A DNA stretch of 64,000 nucleotides, taken from assembly GCF_004803465.1 (NCBI RefSeq), contig NZ_SRSF01000007.1, positions 62,001 through 126,000 of the forward strand, given 5' to 3'. This stretch comes from Neolewinella litorea (GTDB taxonomy: Bacteria; Bacteroidota; Bacteroidia; Chitinophagales; Saprospiraceae). The position numbers were made by a program, and so were the translations under genes. The notes beneath the pieces are model-generated. The model was given only the letters and a program-made list of their open reading frames with translations. It made no database searches and was not told the origin of the DNA. Positions 35,407 to 43,938 of this stretch are shown here, piece by piece; the first letter of the stretch is position 1; each line of letters starts with the position of its first letter.

Positions 35407-37293
35407 ATGCAAAAAGGTAACATATCCGTACAAACGGAGAATATCTTCCCCATTATCAAGAAGTTTCTCTACTCCGACCAGGAGATCTTCTTGCGTGAAT
35501 TGGTTTCCAACGCCACCGACGCCACCAGCAAACTAGCCACCCTGGCCCGCAAGGGAGAGGCCAAGGGCGACTACACCGACAAGACCATCGATATCCTGGT
35601 CGACAAAGAAGCCGGTACCCTGACCATCCGCGACCGCGGCATCGGCATGACGGAAGAGGAAGTGAAAAAGTACCTCAACCAGGTGGCCCTTTCCTCCGCC
35701 CAGGAGTTCGTGGACAAGTACCAGGACGACGCCTCCATTATTGGCCACTTCGGTCTGGGCTTTTACTCGGCCTTCATGGTGGCCGACAAAGTGGAGGTCG
35801 TAACCAAGAGCTACCGGGAGGATGCCCCCGCCGTGCGCTGGATCTGTGAAGGTGACCCCAGCTACGAAATCGGTGAAGCCGAGCGCGATATGCAGGGAAC
35901 CGATGTGATCCTCCACATCGGCGAAGACAGCAAGCAGTACCTCGAAGAAGAGGAGATCGAAAGCCTACTGCTCAAGTACTGTCGCTTCCTGCCCTACCCC
36001 ATCCGCTTCGGCACCAAGACGGAAACGACCTACGAGGAAGTGGAAGCCACCGGAGAGGAAGGCGAGGAAAAACCCAAGCCCAAGAAGATCGAGACGGAGG
36101 TCGACAACATCATCAACAACACCGACCCCCTCTGGAAAAAGACGCCTACCGACCTCACCGACGAGGATTATAAGGCCTTCTACCGGGAGCTCTACCCCAT
36201 GGGAGAGCCGCCCATGTTCTGGATCCACCTCAACATCGACTACCCCTTCAACCTGACGGGTATCCTGTATTTCCCCAAGGTGAGCGGTAAGCTCGAACTC
36301 CAGCGCAATAAGATTCAACTCTACAGCAACCAGGTCTACGTCACGGACAATGTGTCCGAGATCGTGCCGGAATTCCTGACGTTGTTGCACGGGGTCATCG
36401 ACTCCCCCGACATCCCCCTGAACGTATCGCGCAGCTACCTGCAGGCCGATACCAACGTCAAGAAGATTACCGGCTACATCACGAAGAAGGTTGCCGAGAA
36501 GCTCAGCAGCCTCTTCAAGGAGGACCGCGAAGCCTACGAAGCCAAGTGGCCGGACCTGGGCGTATTCGTGAAGTACGGCATGATCTCCGAGGACAAGTTC
36601 TACGACCGCGCTACCAAGTTTGCCCTGCTGGAGAATACTGAAGGCAAGTTCTTCACCCTGGAAGAGTACCGCGAACGCATCAAGGAGAACCAGACCGACA
36701 AGTACGACCGCCTGGTGGCCATCTACACCGCCGACGCCGATCGCCAGCACACGCTGATCCAGTCGGTGCAAGACCGCGGCTACGACGTCCTGAAGTTCGA
36801 GCATGCCATCGACGCCCCGACCATCCAGACCCTGGAGCAGAAGGAGGAGAAACTGAACTTCGTCCGGGTGGATTCCGCCACGCCTGACCAGCTGGTCCAG
36901 AAAGATGAGGAGCAGGAAAACCTGCTGAGCGAAGAGGAACAGGAGAAGGTCACCAAGGTGTTTACCGAAGCCGTCGGAAAAGGCGGTTCGGTGGAGCTGA
37001 AGCCCCTTGGCGTGCAGGATGCCCCCGTTCAAATCGTACGCAACGAATTCATGCGGCGCATGAAGGAGATGCAGATGATGCAGGGCATGGACGCCAGCAT
37101 GTTCCCCGATTCCTACCAGGTGGTGGTCAACGCCAACAGTCCCCTGGTGAAAGAGCGGCTGCTCGAGGTGGAAGACGAATCCGCCCGCGCCGAGAACGCC
37201 ACCTACCTCTATCAGTTGGCCAAGCTAAGCCAGCAGATGCTGAGCGGCGCCGAGCTGAAGGCCTTCATCGACCGCTCGCTTAAGTTGATGTAA
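35407..37293 (+). CDS. htpG: Molecular chaperone HtpG (bacterial Hsp90)
   Basis: 628-residue ATP-dependent dimeric chaperone of the cytosol. The GHKL ATPase domain has LRELVSNATDAT, IRDRGIGMTEEEV (the DxGxG ADP loop) and IGHFGLGFYSAFMV. The middle domain has LNVSRSYLQ, with the catalytic-loop Arg, and the C-terminal dimerisation part ends LIDRSLKLM-like (AFIDRSLKLM). An acidic Lys/Glu linker lies at about 215-240. It is regulated, on sequence grounds, by a sigma-54-like promoter and adjoining palindrome. A terminator is embedded in the convergent downstream gene. Confidence 0.97.
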   Translation: MQKGNISVQTENIFPIIKKFLYSDQEIFLRELVSNATDATSKLATLARKGEAKGDYTDKTIDILVDKEAGTLTIRDRGIGMTEEEVKKYLNQVALSSAQEFVDKYQDDASIIGHFGLGFYSAFMVADKVEVVTKSYREDAPAVRWICEGDPSYEIGEAERDMQGTDVILHIGEDSKQYLEEEEIESLLLKYCRFLPYPIRFGTKTETTYEEVEATGEEGEEKPKPKKIETEVDNIINNTDPLWKKTPTDLTDEDYKAFYRELYPMGEPPMFWIHLNIDYPFNLTGILYFPKVSGKLELQRNKIQLYSNQVYVTDNVSEIVPEFLTLLHGVIDSPDIPLNVSRSYLQADTNVKKITGYITKKVAEKLSSLFKEDREAYEAKWPDLGVFVKYGMISEDKFYDRATKFALLENTEGKFFTLEEYRERIKENQTDKYDRLVAIYTADADRQHTLIQSVQDRGYDVLKFEHAIDAPTIQTLEQKEEKLNFVRVDSATPDQLVQKDEEQENLLSEEEQEKVTKVFTEAVGKGGSVELKPLGVQDAPVQIVRNEFMRRMKEMQMMQGMDASMFPDSYQVVVNANSPLVKERLLEVEDESARAENATYLYQLAKLSQQMLSGAELKAFIDRSLKLM

Positions 37294-37296
37294 TCT

Positions 37297-37878
37297 TCAC
37301 AAGTGCAGCGTTCCCTGTGGTCCGCGGAGCACCGCCCCAATCTTCGGGGCGGCTCCGCGGATTGCTTTTTGGGGCAGGCCCATCCGTTCCAGGCTTGTAT
37401 TTACGGCGGCGGGGCGCGGGTGCTCTAGTTGGAGGGTCTGCAGCCGCAGCCCGTGGTCTGGCAGGCGTTCGGCCGGGTGGAAATCCGATCCGTTCCATTC
37501 GATCACGAACGGTACCACGTCAACTGCCGGGCGCACGCCCGGATCGGAGAGTCGCCAGCGCAGGGTCCGACCGTCGGCCAGCTGCCGGGAACCACCGTAC
37601 AGGGCACCCGGGAAGTTTACGGCACCCGCGTGTACCGCCCAACGGGTGATCGCGGGGCCTTCCACCAGATCAATGCCCATCCAGCGGGGCGGGGCTACCG
37701 TCGTCTCGGGATCCACGGCCAGCAACTCCAGGTAGGAGCGGGGCCCGAGGCGCAGCAGTGCGTTGTAGGTGCCGCGGTCCGAATGACGGCCACCGGGAGC
37801 GGGGGGATAGCCGGCGGCGGTGAATCGGTCGATAGCCGAATCGAGATCAGGAACGACGTATACAAGGTGATCCAACAT
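37297..37878 (-). CDS. VOC/glyoxalase-like domain protein
   Basis: 193 residues starting MLDHLVYVVPDLDSAIDRF, the typical beginning of a glyoxalase-like (VOC superfamily) fold in which paired beta-alpha-beta-beta-beta units form a metal site. HLVYVVPD supplies the first likely metal His, and SYLELLAVD holds a Glu at the expected second position. The substrate is unknown. A longer frame exists upstream, but a TAnnTTTG element ending four bases before this ATG fixes the start. It ends three bases from htpG on the opposite strand. Confidence 0.82.
   Translation of the reverse strand: MLDHLVYVVPDLDSAIDRFTAAGYPPAPGGRHSDRGTYNALLRLGPRSYLELLAVDPETTVAPPRWMGIDLVEGPAITRWAVHAGAVNFPGALYGGSRQLADGRTLRWRLSDPGVRPAVDVVPFVIEWNGSDFHPAERLPDHGLRLQTLQLEHPRPAAVNTSLERMGLPQKAIRGAAPKIGAVLRGPQGTLHL
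37321..37370 (+). terminator. htpG terminator inside the convergent VOC gene
   Basis: A 16-pair stem (TCCGCGGAG and CCGCCCC with a two-base bulge, 37321-37338, pairing with 37346-37361) is followed on the plus strand by TTGCTTTTT. It begins 28 bases after the htpG stop and is also coding sequence of the VOC gene. Confidence 0.75.
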
Positions 37879-37882
37879 TTGC

Positions 37883-37890
37883 CAAAGGTA
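37883..37890 (-). promoter_or_regulatory. Leaderless-type -7 element for the VOC gene
   Basis: Minus-strand TACCTTTG ends four bases before the ATG at 37878. It lies back to back with the plus-strand element at 37896. Confidence 0.65.
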
Positions 37891-37895
37891 TGCAC

Positions 37896-37903
37896 TAACT
37901 TTG
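37896..37903 (+). promoter_or_regulatory. -7 element for the 37943 gene
   Basis: TAACTTTG, exact TAnnTTTG, 39 bases before the ATG at 37943 and five bases from the divergent element of the VOC gene. Confidence 0.55.
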
Positions 37904-37942
37904 CCCCGCTTTCGGGCTGGACTACCCCATAACCTCTTGAAT

Positions 37943-38545
37943 ATGCGTAGCTTTCTGTGTTTTGTGTTTCTGTTATTCAGTACAGCTCCCTTCCTTGCCC
38001 AGCAGAGTGGCAACTCCGCTCAGGACGGCGACGGATCCCTGGAATCGCAGTTTGAGACCATACTGAGCCAGTCAAACCGCTACCGGGAGGGCAGCCGTGA
38101 ATTCAAGGTTGTGCCGCGCGACCGACTGGACGCTTTCATGAAGAACGTGAGCGACTCGATCGCCACCTACACCACGCGCATTGGCGAACTGGAAAGTCAG
38201 CATGCGGCCCTGCAGGCCCGCATCGACGATACCTCCTCCGAGGTGGCCGACCGCGACGCCCTGATCGCGGAGCTCAACGAGGAGCGGGATACCGTAGGGC
38301 TGCTTGGCATGCAACTCGACAAGGGGACCTACAGCCTGATCATGTGGTCGCTCGTGATCGGACTGCTGATCGCCCTGCTCATTGCCCTGGGCAGTACCCG
38401 CATCGCCGCCGGCAACAACTCCGCCCTGAAGCGGGAGCGCGACAAGCTCGCCGAGGAACTCGAGCAAAGCCGCAAAAGCCGTCTGACCGTGGAGCAGGAC
38501 CTGCGCCGGCAGTTGCAGGACGAAATCAATAAGCGGCTGCCCTGA
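37943..38545 (+). CDS. Membrane-anchored coiled-coil protein often mislabelled tRNA (guanine-N1)-methyltransferase
   Basis: 200 residues: signal peptide (MRSFLCFVFLLFSTAPFLAQ), a conserved LESQFETILSQSNRYREG segment, a coiled coil (about 60-120), then the conserved GMQLDKGTYSLIMWSLVIGL membrane helix and a charged C-terminal coiled coil ending RRQLQDEINKRLP. Homologues throughout Bacteroidota carry the name of a tRNA methyltransferase in databases, but no SPOUT knot or methyl-donor site is visible and the protein is exported. An envelope role is more likely; the function is unknown. Confidence 0.78.
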   Translation: MRSFLCFVFLLFSTAPFLAQQSGNSAQDGDGSLESQFETILSQSNRYREGSREFKVVPRDRLDAFMKNVSDSIATYTTRIGELESQHAALQARIDDTSSEVADRDALIAELNEERDTVGLLGMQLDKGTYSLIMWSLVIGLLIALLIALGSTRIAAGNNSALKRERDKLAEELEQSRKSRLTVEQDLRRQLQDEINKRLP

Positions 38546-38743
38546 TGCCGGAGCCTCGCTACGGCAAGGTAGCCGACAGGGTAACGGACCGGCCGGGCCG
38601 GCGGGAAATATTAAGATTTCGAACACAATAGTTCTTCATCCGATTCGGTTAAACTAGCCGTAGGTCGATGACTGGTCCCGTGAACAGCGGTGCCCGGTTC
38701 CGCCGACCGTGTTTACGTAAACTCTTTGGACTACCACCGCAAC

Positions 38744-40255
38744 ATGAAGATATTGCTCAAGACGCTGCCCTACCTCTGCCTGGTACTCCTGGTGGCGAGC
38801 TGTAATCGCAACAACGACCGCTCCCGCACCACGAACTGGAAGTACAACGACGAGAAATGGGGCGGCTACGAAAGAAACAACGACTTTGAAGGGCAGGAAA
38901 CCCCGCCCAACATGGTCCTTATTCCGGGGGGCACCTTCGTAATGGGCTTCACCGAAGAGGACGTGCCCTACGACTGGGATAACATCCCGCGGCGCGTTAC
39001 CGTATCCAGCTTCTATATGGACCAGACGGAGATCAGCAACGAGGATTACCTGCTGTACCTGCACTGGACGGAGGACGTATACAGCGCCTACCCCGAAGTA
39101 CTTCAGGCCGCGCTGCCCGACACCCTGGTGTGGCGCGACGAACTGTCGTTCAATGAGCCCTACGTTACCGGATACCTGCGTCACCCCGCCTACGCACAGC
39201 ACCCCGTGGTGGGTGTGAGCTGGGTACAGGCGCGTGAGTACAGCCGCTGGCGCACCGACCGGGTGAACGAGGCGATCCTGATCGACCGCGGCATCCAGGA
39301 GCAACGCCCCGACCAGGAGGGTTCCGATGTTTTCGTCACCGATGCCTACCTGGCCGGCCAGTACGAAGGCGTTGAGCGCAAGGGCATGAAGGACATGAAG
39401 ACCGGCGACACCCGCCCGGTACGTCTTGAAGACGGTATCCTCCAACCCGACTTCCGTCTGCCCACCGAGGCCGAGTGGGAGTACGCCGCCCTGGCCCTGG
39501 AAGGCCTGCAGGCCAACGAAAAGGACGAGAACTACACCGACCGCCGGATCTACCCCTGGAGCGGTACCAGCATGCGCTATCAGAAGCACGACCGGAACCA
39601 GGGCAAGATGTACGCCAACTTCAAGCGGGCCGGTGGTGACTACAGTGGTATCGCCGGAAAGCCGAACGACGAGAACATGATTACCAGCAACGTCTTCGAC
39701 AACTACCCCAACGACTTCGGCCTGTACAACATGGCCGGTAACGTCAACGAATGGGTGCTGGACCTCTACCGCCCCCTGACCACCCAAACGCTGGTTGACG
39801 TGGAAAACCACGACCTGAACAGCTTCCGGGGTAACGACTACATGAACGTCAAGCGCGACCAGGACGGCCGCGCCACCGAGAAGGATAGCCTGGGCCGCCT
39901 GATCTACGTACCCGTCGAGGACGAGGACGTCGCCGACCGCGACAACTACAACCGCGGCCGGGTATACGACTACCTGGACGGCGACGAGGAAAGCGGTGCG
40001 GAGTACGCCACCAACCAGCACACCCTGATCAGCGACAAGTCGCGCGTCTATAAGGGCGGCAGCTGGGCCGACCGCGCCTACTGGCTCAGCCCTGGCACCC
40101 GCCGCTTCCTGGACCAGGACCGCGCCTCGCGCACCATCGGCTTCCGCTGCGCGATGGTTCGCGTGGGCAACAGCCAGGGAGACGACGAGGCTTCGATGAA
40201 CCGCTTCGGTGTCCGCCCCGGAAAGCAACTGAACCGCCGGCGTTCCCGGCGCTAG
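38744..40255 (+). CDS. gldJ: Gliding motility lipoprotein GldJ-like (formylglycine-generating-enzyme fold)
   Basis: 503 residues. Lipoprotein signal with Cys at residue 20 (LVLLVASC). An SUMF1/FGE-like domain follows: MVLIPGGTFVMG, MDQTEISNEDYLLYL, VVGVSWVQAREYSRWR, RLPTEAEWEYAA, LYNMAGNVNEWVLD and KGGSWADRAYWLSPGTRRF. GldJ is an outer-membrane lipoprotein needed for gliding and for stability of T9SS parts; it keeps the fold but not the enzyme activity. The presence of murF next door is the arrangement seen around gldJ in flavobacteria. GldK shares the fold but would be followed by gldL, which is absent here. Confidence 0.85.
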   Translation: MKILLKTLPYLCLVLLVASCNRNNDRSRTTNWKYNDEKWGGYERNNDFEGQETPPNMVLIPGGTFVMGFTEEDVPYDWDNIPRRVTVSSFYMDQTEISNEDYLLYLHWTEDVYSAYPEVLQAALPDTLVWRDELSFNEPYVTGYLRHPAYAQHPVVGVSWVQAREYSRWRTDRVNEAILIDRGIQEQRPDQEGSDVFVTDAYLAGQYEGVERKGMKDMKTGDTRPVRLEDGILQPDFRLPTEAEWEYAALALEGLQANEKDENYTDRRIYPWSGTSMRYQKHDRNQGKMYANFKRAGGDYSGIAGKPNDENMITSNVFDNYPNDFGLYNMAGNVNEWVLDLYRPLTTQTLVDVENHDLNSFRGNDYMNVKRDQDGRATEKDSLGRLIYVPVEDEDVADRDNYNRGRVYDYLDGDEESGAEYATNQHTLISDKSRVYKGGSWADRAYWLSPGTRRFLDQDRASRTIGFRCAMVRVGNSQGDDEASMNRFGVRPGKQLNRRRSRR

Positions 40256-40282
40256 CCACCGGCTAAACACCTACAATTCTGG

Positions 40283-40313
40283 AATGCCCCACCCAAATTT
40301 TGGGTGGGGCATT
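40283..40313. terminator. Bidirectional-looking hairpin after gldJ
   Basis: Perfect inverted repeat ATGCCCCACCCAAA/TTTGGGTGGGGCAT with an A/T-rich centre, 28 bases after the gldJ stop; only a short T-rich stretch follows. Confidence 0.7.
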
Positions 40314-40333
40314 TCCGTTTCCCCTCCCGCTCT

Positions 40334-40341
40334 TAGCTTTG
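40334..40341 (+). promoter_or_regulatory. Leaderless-type -7 element for murF
   Basis: TAGCTTTG ends four bases before the murF ATG. With the gldJ terminator just upstream, murF has its own transcript. Confidence 0.65.
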
Positions 40342-40345
40342 TGGA

Positions 40346-41668
40346 ATGAAGCTGACCTACGCTGACCTTCCGGACTTGTACCGGGTATACCTCCAGCACC
40401 CCCAGGTGAGCATTGACAGCCGCAAGGTGGCTGCCGGAGGACTCTTTATCGCCCTGCGCGGGCAGTCCGACGGAAACCGCTTCGCCGCCGCCGCCCTCGA
40501 TGCCGGCGCCGCCTACGCCGTGGTGGACAATCCGGGCGTAGTAGTACCGGAAGACGATCGCTACCTGCTGGTGGAAGACAGCCTGCGCACCCTGCAGCAA
40601 CTCGCTCAGCGGCACCGGGCCGCTTTCCGTATGCCGGTGTTCGCCATCACCGGGAGCAACGGGAAGACGACCACGAAGGAACTCATCGCGGCGGTGATGT
40701 CGCAACAGTATCGCGTCCACGCCACGCCCGGCAACTACAACAATCACATTGGCCTGCCCCTGACCCTCCTGTCCATGCCGGCGGGGACGGAGTTCCTAAT
40801 CCTGGAAATGGGGGCCAACCACAAGGGGGAGATCGCGGAGTTGTGCGGTATCGGTCGGCCCACCCACGGCCTCATCACCAATATCGGCGAGGCCCACCTT
40901 GAGGGGTTCGGGGGCAAGGAAGGCGTAAAAATTGGAAAGGGGGAACTGTTCGACTTTCTGCACGCCAACGGTGGGGTAGCCTTCGTCAATACCGATGAGT
41001 CGGAACTGGCGGAGATGTCGCAGCGGCTCGCGCGCTGTATCGCCTATTTCAGTAGCGAGAACCCTTCGCTGACGGTTGCCGGACTGGAAATAAAGACCGT
41101 GGCTACGCATCCGCACCTGCGGGTAGCCTTCTTCAGCGAAGCCCGGGAATTGATCGAAACGGATACCCAGCTTTCGGGAGAGCATAACCTGCAGAACGTC
41201 AAATCGGCCATTGCGGTAGGACGCTACTTCAAGGTGCCGGGGGCGGGCATCTGTACCGCCTTGGCGAATTACCGTCCCGCAAACCACCGCAGCCAGTGGC
41301 TCAACCACCGCGAGGTAGCCTTCTACTGGGATGCTTACAACGCCAATCCGAGCAGCGTGGCGGCCGCGCTGAACAGTTTCGCCGCCGATCACGAACCCGC
41401 AGACAGCGTGGTAATCCTCGGCGAGATGCTGGAACTGGGAGAGGCCGCGCCGGCCGCCCACCGAAGGGTGGCGCTGCGGGCGGGACAGGTAGCCAGAACG
41501 GTGCTTCTGGTGGGCGAGGAAATGAAGGAAGTGGCACGCGAATTTGACCGCCCCTGGTTCGCCGACAGTCGCCAACTTGCAGAGTGGTTCTGGCTACAGG
41601 ACTGGTCCGGCAAGACGGTCTTCGTAAAGGGCAGTCGGGGCAATCGCCTCGAGCGGCTCCTCGACTAG
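40346..41668 (+). CDS. murF: UDP-N-acetylmuramoyl-tripeptide:D-alanyl-D-alanine ligase
   Basis: Last cytosolic ligase of the peptidoglycan precursor pathway, adding D-Ala-D-Ala. 440 residues: the N-terminal substrate domain has IDSRKVAAGGLFIALRG; the ATP loop TGSNGKTTTKE is at about residues 102-112; then TPGNYNNHIGLP, LEMGANHKGEI, NIGEAHLEGFGG with the carbamylated-lysine region, and DAYNANPSS in the C-terminal domain. Its stop overlaps the stop of the convergent antiporter in one CTAG. Confidence 0.96.
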   Translation: MKLTYADLPDLYRVYLQHPQVSIDSRKVAAGGLFIALRGQSDGNRFAAAALDAGAAYAVVDNPGVVVPEDDRYLLVEDSLRTLQQLAQRHRAAFRMPVFAITGSNGKTTTKELIAAVMSQQYRVHATPGNYNNHIGLPLTLLSMPAGTEFLILEMGANHKGEIAELCGIGRPTHGLITNIGEAHLEGFGGKEGVKIGKGELFDFLHANGGVAFVNTDESELAEMSQRLARCIAYFSSENPSLTVAGLEIKTVATHPHLRVAFFSEARELIETDTQLSGEHNLQNVKSAIAVGRYFKVPGAGICTALANYRPANHRSQWLNHREVAFYWDAYNANPSSVAAALNSFAADHEPADSVVILGEMLELGEAAPAAHRRVALRAGQVARTVLLVGEEMKEVAREFDRPWFADSRQLAEWFWLQDWSGKTVFVKGSRGNRLERLLD

Positions 41669-43533
41669 GCTTCGACCTCCTTCGGGAGCTGACGGGCGGC
41701 CGACTTGTTGATTGACGGGAGCGGCTCACCGATATAGTAGAGGGTATCGCCGGCACTGACGCTCAACTTCTGGTCTCCACCGGCGGGTATAAAGGTGATG
41801 TCACCGTACTCCGTGCAGCGCAAATACAGGGGAACCGCGCGTTCCTCCCGCAGACGTGCAATCAGGGTAGGAAGTTCCTTGGGGTCCAGCAGCTCGATGG
41901 CATTGACGGTGCCGAAATTGCGTGCGGCGCGGTTGAACAGCAGGTAACTTACGTGGTGGCCGAACAGGGCCTCCTGACCGTAGCGCTGCGCCTGGATCTC
42001 TTTGCGCGTGACGAGGCGAAAAGCACCCCGGATGCCCTCGCGGCTGCGGTAGTTGTTGAGCAAGTAGAAGTTGTCTTCGTCGTTACCGGTCAGGGCCAGG
42101 ACGTACCCGATGTCCGTCAGATCAAGTTGACTGTCCAGCAAGTCGGAATTAAGCTGTACCTGCAGAACGGTAAGGTGCTGTTCCTCGGCGATGTCGCTCT
42201 CCGCCCGGTTGGGGGTTACCAGGGTGACGTCGCGCCCGCTTTCCACTAGGGAGTGGGCCAGTTGGCGCGCACCCTCGGACGCACCGAAGATGAGGACCCC
42301 GCTGCCCTTGGGCAGGCTGACCTTCAATTTGCGGGCCAGGAAACCGGCCAGCGTTGCGTTAAGCAATACGGTGCCAAGGACGATGAGGAAGACCAGGGGC
42401 GTGATGTACTCCGCGTCCGTGATACCTTCCTTGGCCAGTTCAATCCCGAACAGGGAGGCGACACCAGCCGCCACGATCCCCCGGGGGCCTACCCAACTGA
42501 CAAATGCCTTGTCGCGCCAGCCCAGGCCCGATGTATTAAGGCTCCAGAATACGCCGAGGGGGCGGGCCAGGAAAACCACGATCAGGAAGACATATAGGCT
42601 TTCCTGGTTCATGACCAGCTTGATCTGCTCGACGGTCATATTGGCCGAGAGCAGGATGAAAAGTAGTGAGATCAACAGCAGGGTAAGGCTTTCCTTGAAG
42701 TCCAGGATATCGTGCAGGAAAGGCACTTCCCGGTTGGCCAGGTAGGCACCCATCACTACAGTAGTCAGCAGACCGCTCTCGTGGGCGATGGCGTCCGAGA
42801 TCAGAAAGGCTCCGACCACGAAACCCAGCGTCACGATGTTGAGCAGGAACTTGGGAATGTACAGCCGGGATATCAGCACGAACAGCAGGTGGCCCAGCAC
42901 GAACCCCAGGCCGATGCCTACCAGGCCCGACTGCAGGAATTTGATCAGGGAATTGTACACCGTGGCTTCCGGATCGTAATAGGCCACGATGAAATTGTAG
43001 AAGAGAACGGCCAGAAAAGCTCCGACGGGGTCGATAATGATACTTTCCCACTTCAGGATCGTAGCGACCTGTCGTTTGACGTTGATCTGCCGCATGATGG
43101 GCGCGATGACCGTGGGGCCGGTCACGACAATGAGCGTGGAAAACAGGAAGGCGATCTGCCAGTTGAGATCGAGGATGTAGTGGGCGGCCAGGCCGGCGAC
43201 CACCGTGGTGGTCAGGGCGCCGTAGGTGGTCAGTCGCAGGATGCTGTCGGCCATCCCCCGGATCTCCTTGAGCTTGAGCGTCAGGCCACCCTCGAAGAGA
43301 ATCAGTCCGATGGAGAGGGAGACGAAGCTGTACAGCAGGTTGCCGGGGAAGAGTCCGGTGCCGGATTCACTGTCGAAGCGGGGACTCAGCAGCCGGTGGC
43401 CGGTGTATAACTCCCAGCCCGGGCCGATCATAATTCCGGCTAGAATAAGGGGCAAAATGGCCGGCACCTTAAGTCGCCAGGCGATCCACTGCGCGACAAC
43501 TCCGAGAATAATCAGGCTTCCGATTTCGTACAT
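41665..43533 (-). CDS. Cation:proton antiporter (CPA1/NhaP type) with TrkA-N-like domain, second copy
   Basis: 622 residues, same architecture as the gene at 16157-18052: about twelve helices (LFEGGLTLKLKEI, TLIVVTGPTVIAPIM, IIIDPVGAFLAV, SWVGPRGIVAAGV), then a nucleotide-binding fold (VLIFGASEGARQLAHSL, then VTLVTPNRAESDIAEE) and a TrkA-C-like tail ending with DTLYYIGEP. The Asp of the ion site is kept. Divergence in the tails suggests different regulation from its paralogue. Confidence 0.9.
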   Translation of the reverse strand: MYEIGSLIILGVVAQWIAWRLKVPAILPLILAGIMIGPGWELYTGHRLLSPRFDSESGTGLFPGNLLYSFVSLSIGLILFEGGLTLKLKEIRGMADSILRLTTYGALTTTVVAGLAAHYILDLNWQIAFLFSTLIVVTGPTVIAPIMRQINVKRQVATILKWESIIIDPVGAFLAVLFYNFIVAYYDPEATVYNSLIKFLQSGLVGIGLGFVLGHLLFVLISRLYIPKFLLNIVTLGFVVGAFLISDAIAHESGLLTTVVMGAYLANREVPFLHDILDFKESLTLLLISLLFILLSANMTVEQIKLVMNQESLYVFLIVVFLARPLGVFWSLNTSGLGWRDKAFVSWVGPRGIVAAGVASLFGIELAKEGITDAEYITPLVFLIVLGTVLLNATLAGFLARKLKVSLPKGSGVLIFGASEGARQLAHSLVESGRDVTLVTPNRAESDIAEEQHLTVLQVQLNSDLLDSQLDLTDIGYVLALTGNDEDNFYLLNNYRSREGIRGAFRLVTRKEIQAQRYGQEALFGHHVSYLLFNRAARNFGTVNAIELLDPKELPTLIARLREERAVPLYLRCTEYGDITFIPAGGDQKLSVSAGDTLYYIGEPLPSINKSAARQLPKEVEA

Positions 43534-43616
43534 AGCAGTAAATCGCCCGAGGATGAAAGTTGTTTATCGTCCCCTTGGGGTATCTTCGCTGCCCAACCAG
43601 TTATAACCTTTCGCCC

Positions 43617-43907
43617 TTGACCCGCCAGGAATTTGATCAATCACTATCCGACGCCCAGCCCCCCGCAGACGCCGGCGTAGAGCTAACCTCGCTGTGGTGG
43701 ATCAGCAAAAACCAGTGGGAGAAAGCCCATTTGCTCATCGACCGGGCCCCGGGCTCCGACTGTGCCTGGGTACACGCCCACCTGCACCGCATTGAAGGCG
43801 ACGATGCCAATGCCAGCTACTGGTACCGCCGGGCCGGGCGCGATAAACCCAACTACGGACTGGTCAAGGAACGCGAGGTGCTCCTGCAGCATTTTCTGGA
43901 CCAGTAG
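43617..43907 (+). CDS. Small conserved-type hypothetical protein (HRxEGDxxNAxYWYRRAG motif)
   Basis: 96 residues from a TTG start (the only in-frame choice near the conserved part). The core ELTSLWWISKNQWEKAHLLI, then AWVHAHLHRIEGD and ANASYWYRRAGR, matches a small alpha-helical family I have seen annotated only as hypothetical. No signal peptide. A near-consensus TATCTTCG sits upstream. The TTG start and absence of an ATG make the exact N-terminus uncertain. Confidence 0.65.
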   Translation: MTRQEFDQSLSDAQPPADAGVELTSLWWISKNQWEKAHLLIDRAPGSDCAWVHAHLHRIEGDDANASYWYRRAGRDKPNYGLVKEREVLLQHFLDQ

Positions 43908-43938
43908 CCCTCATTCGGCCCGACCACAACCCTCCATC

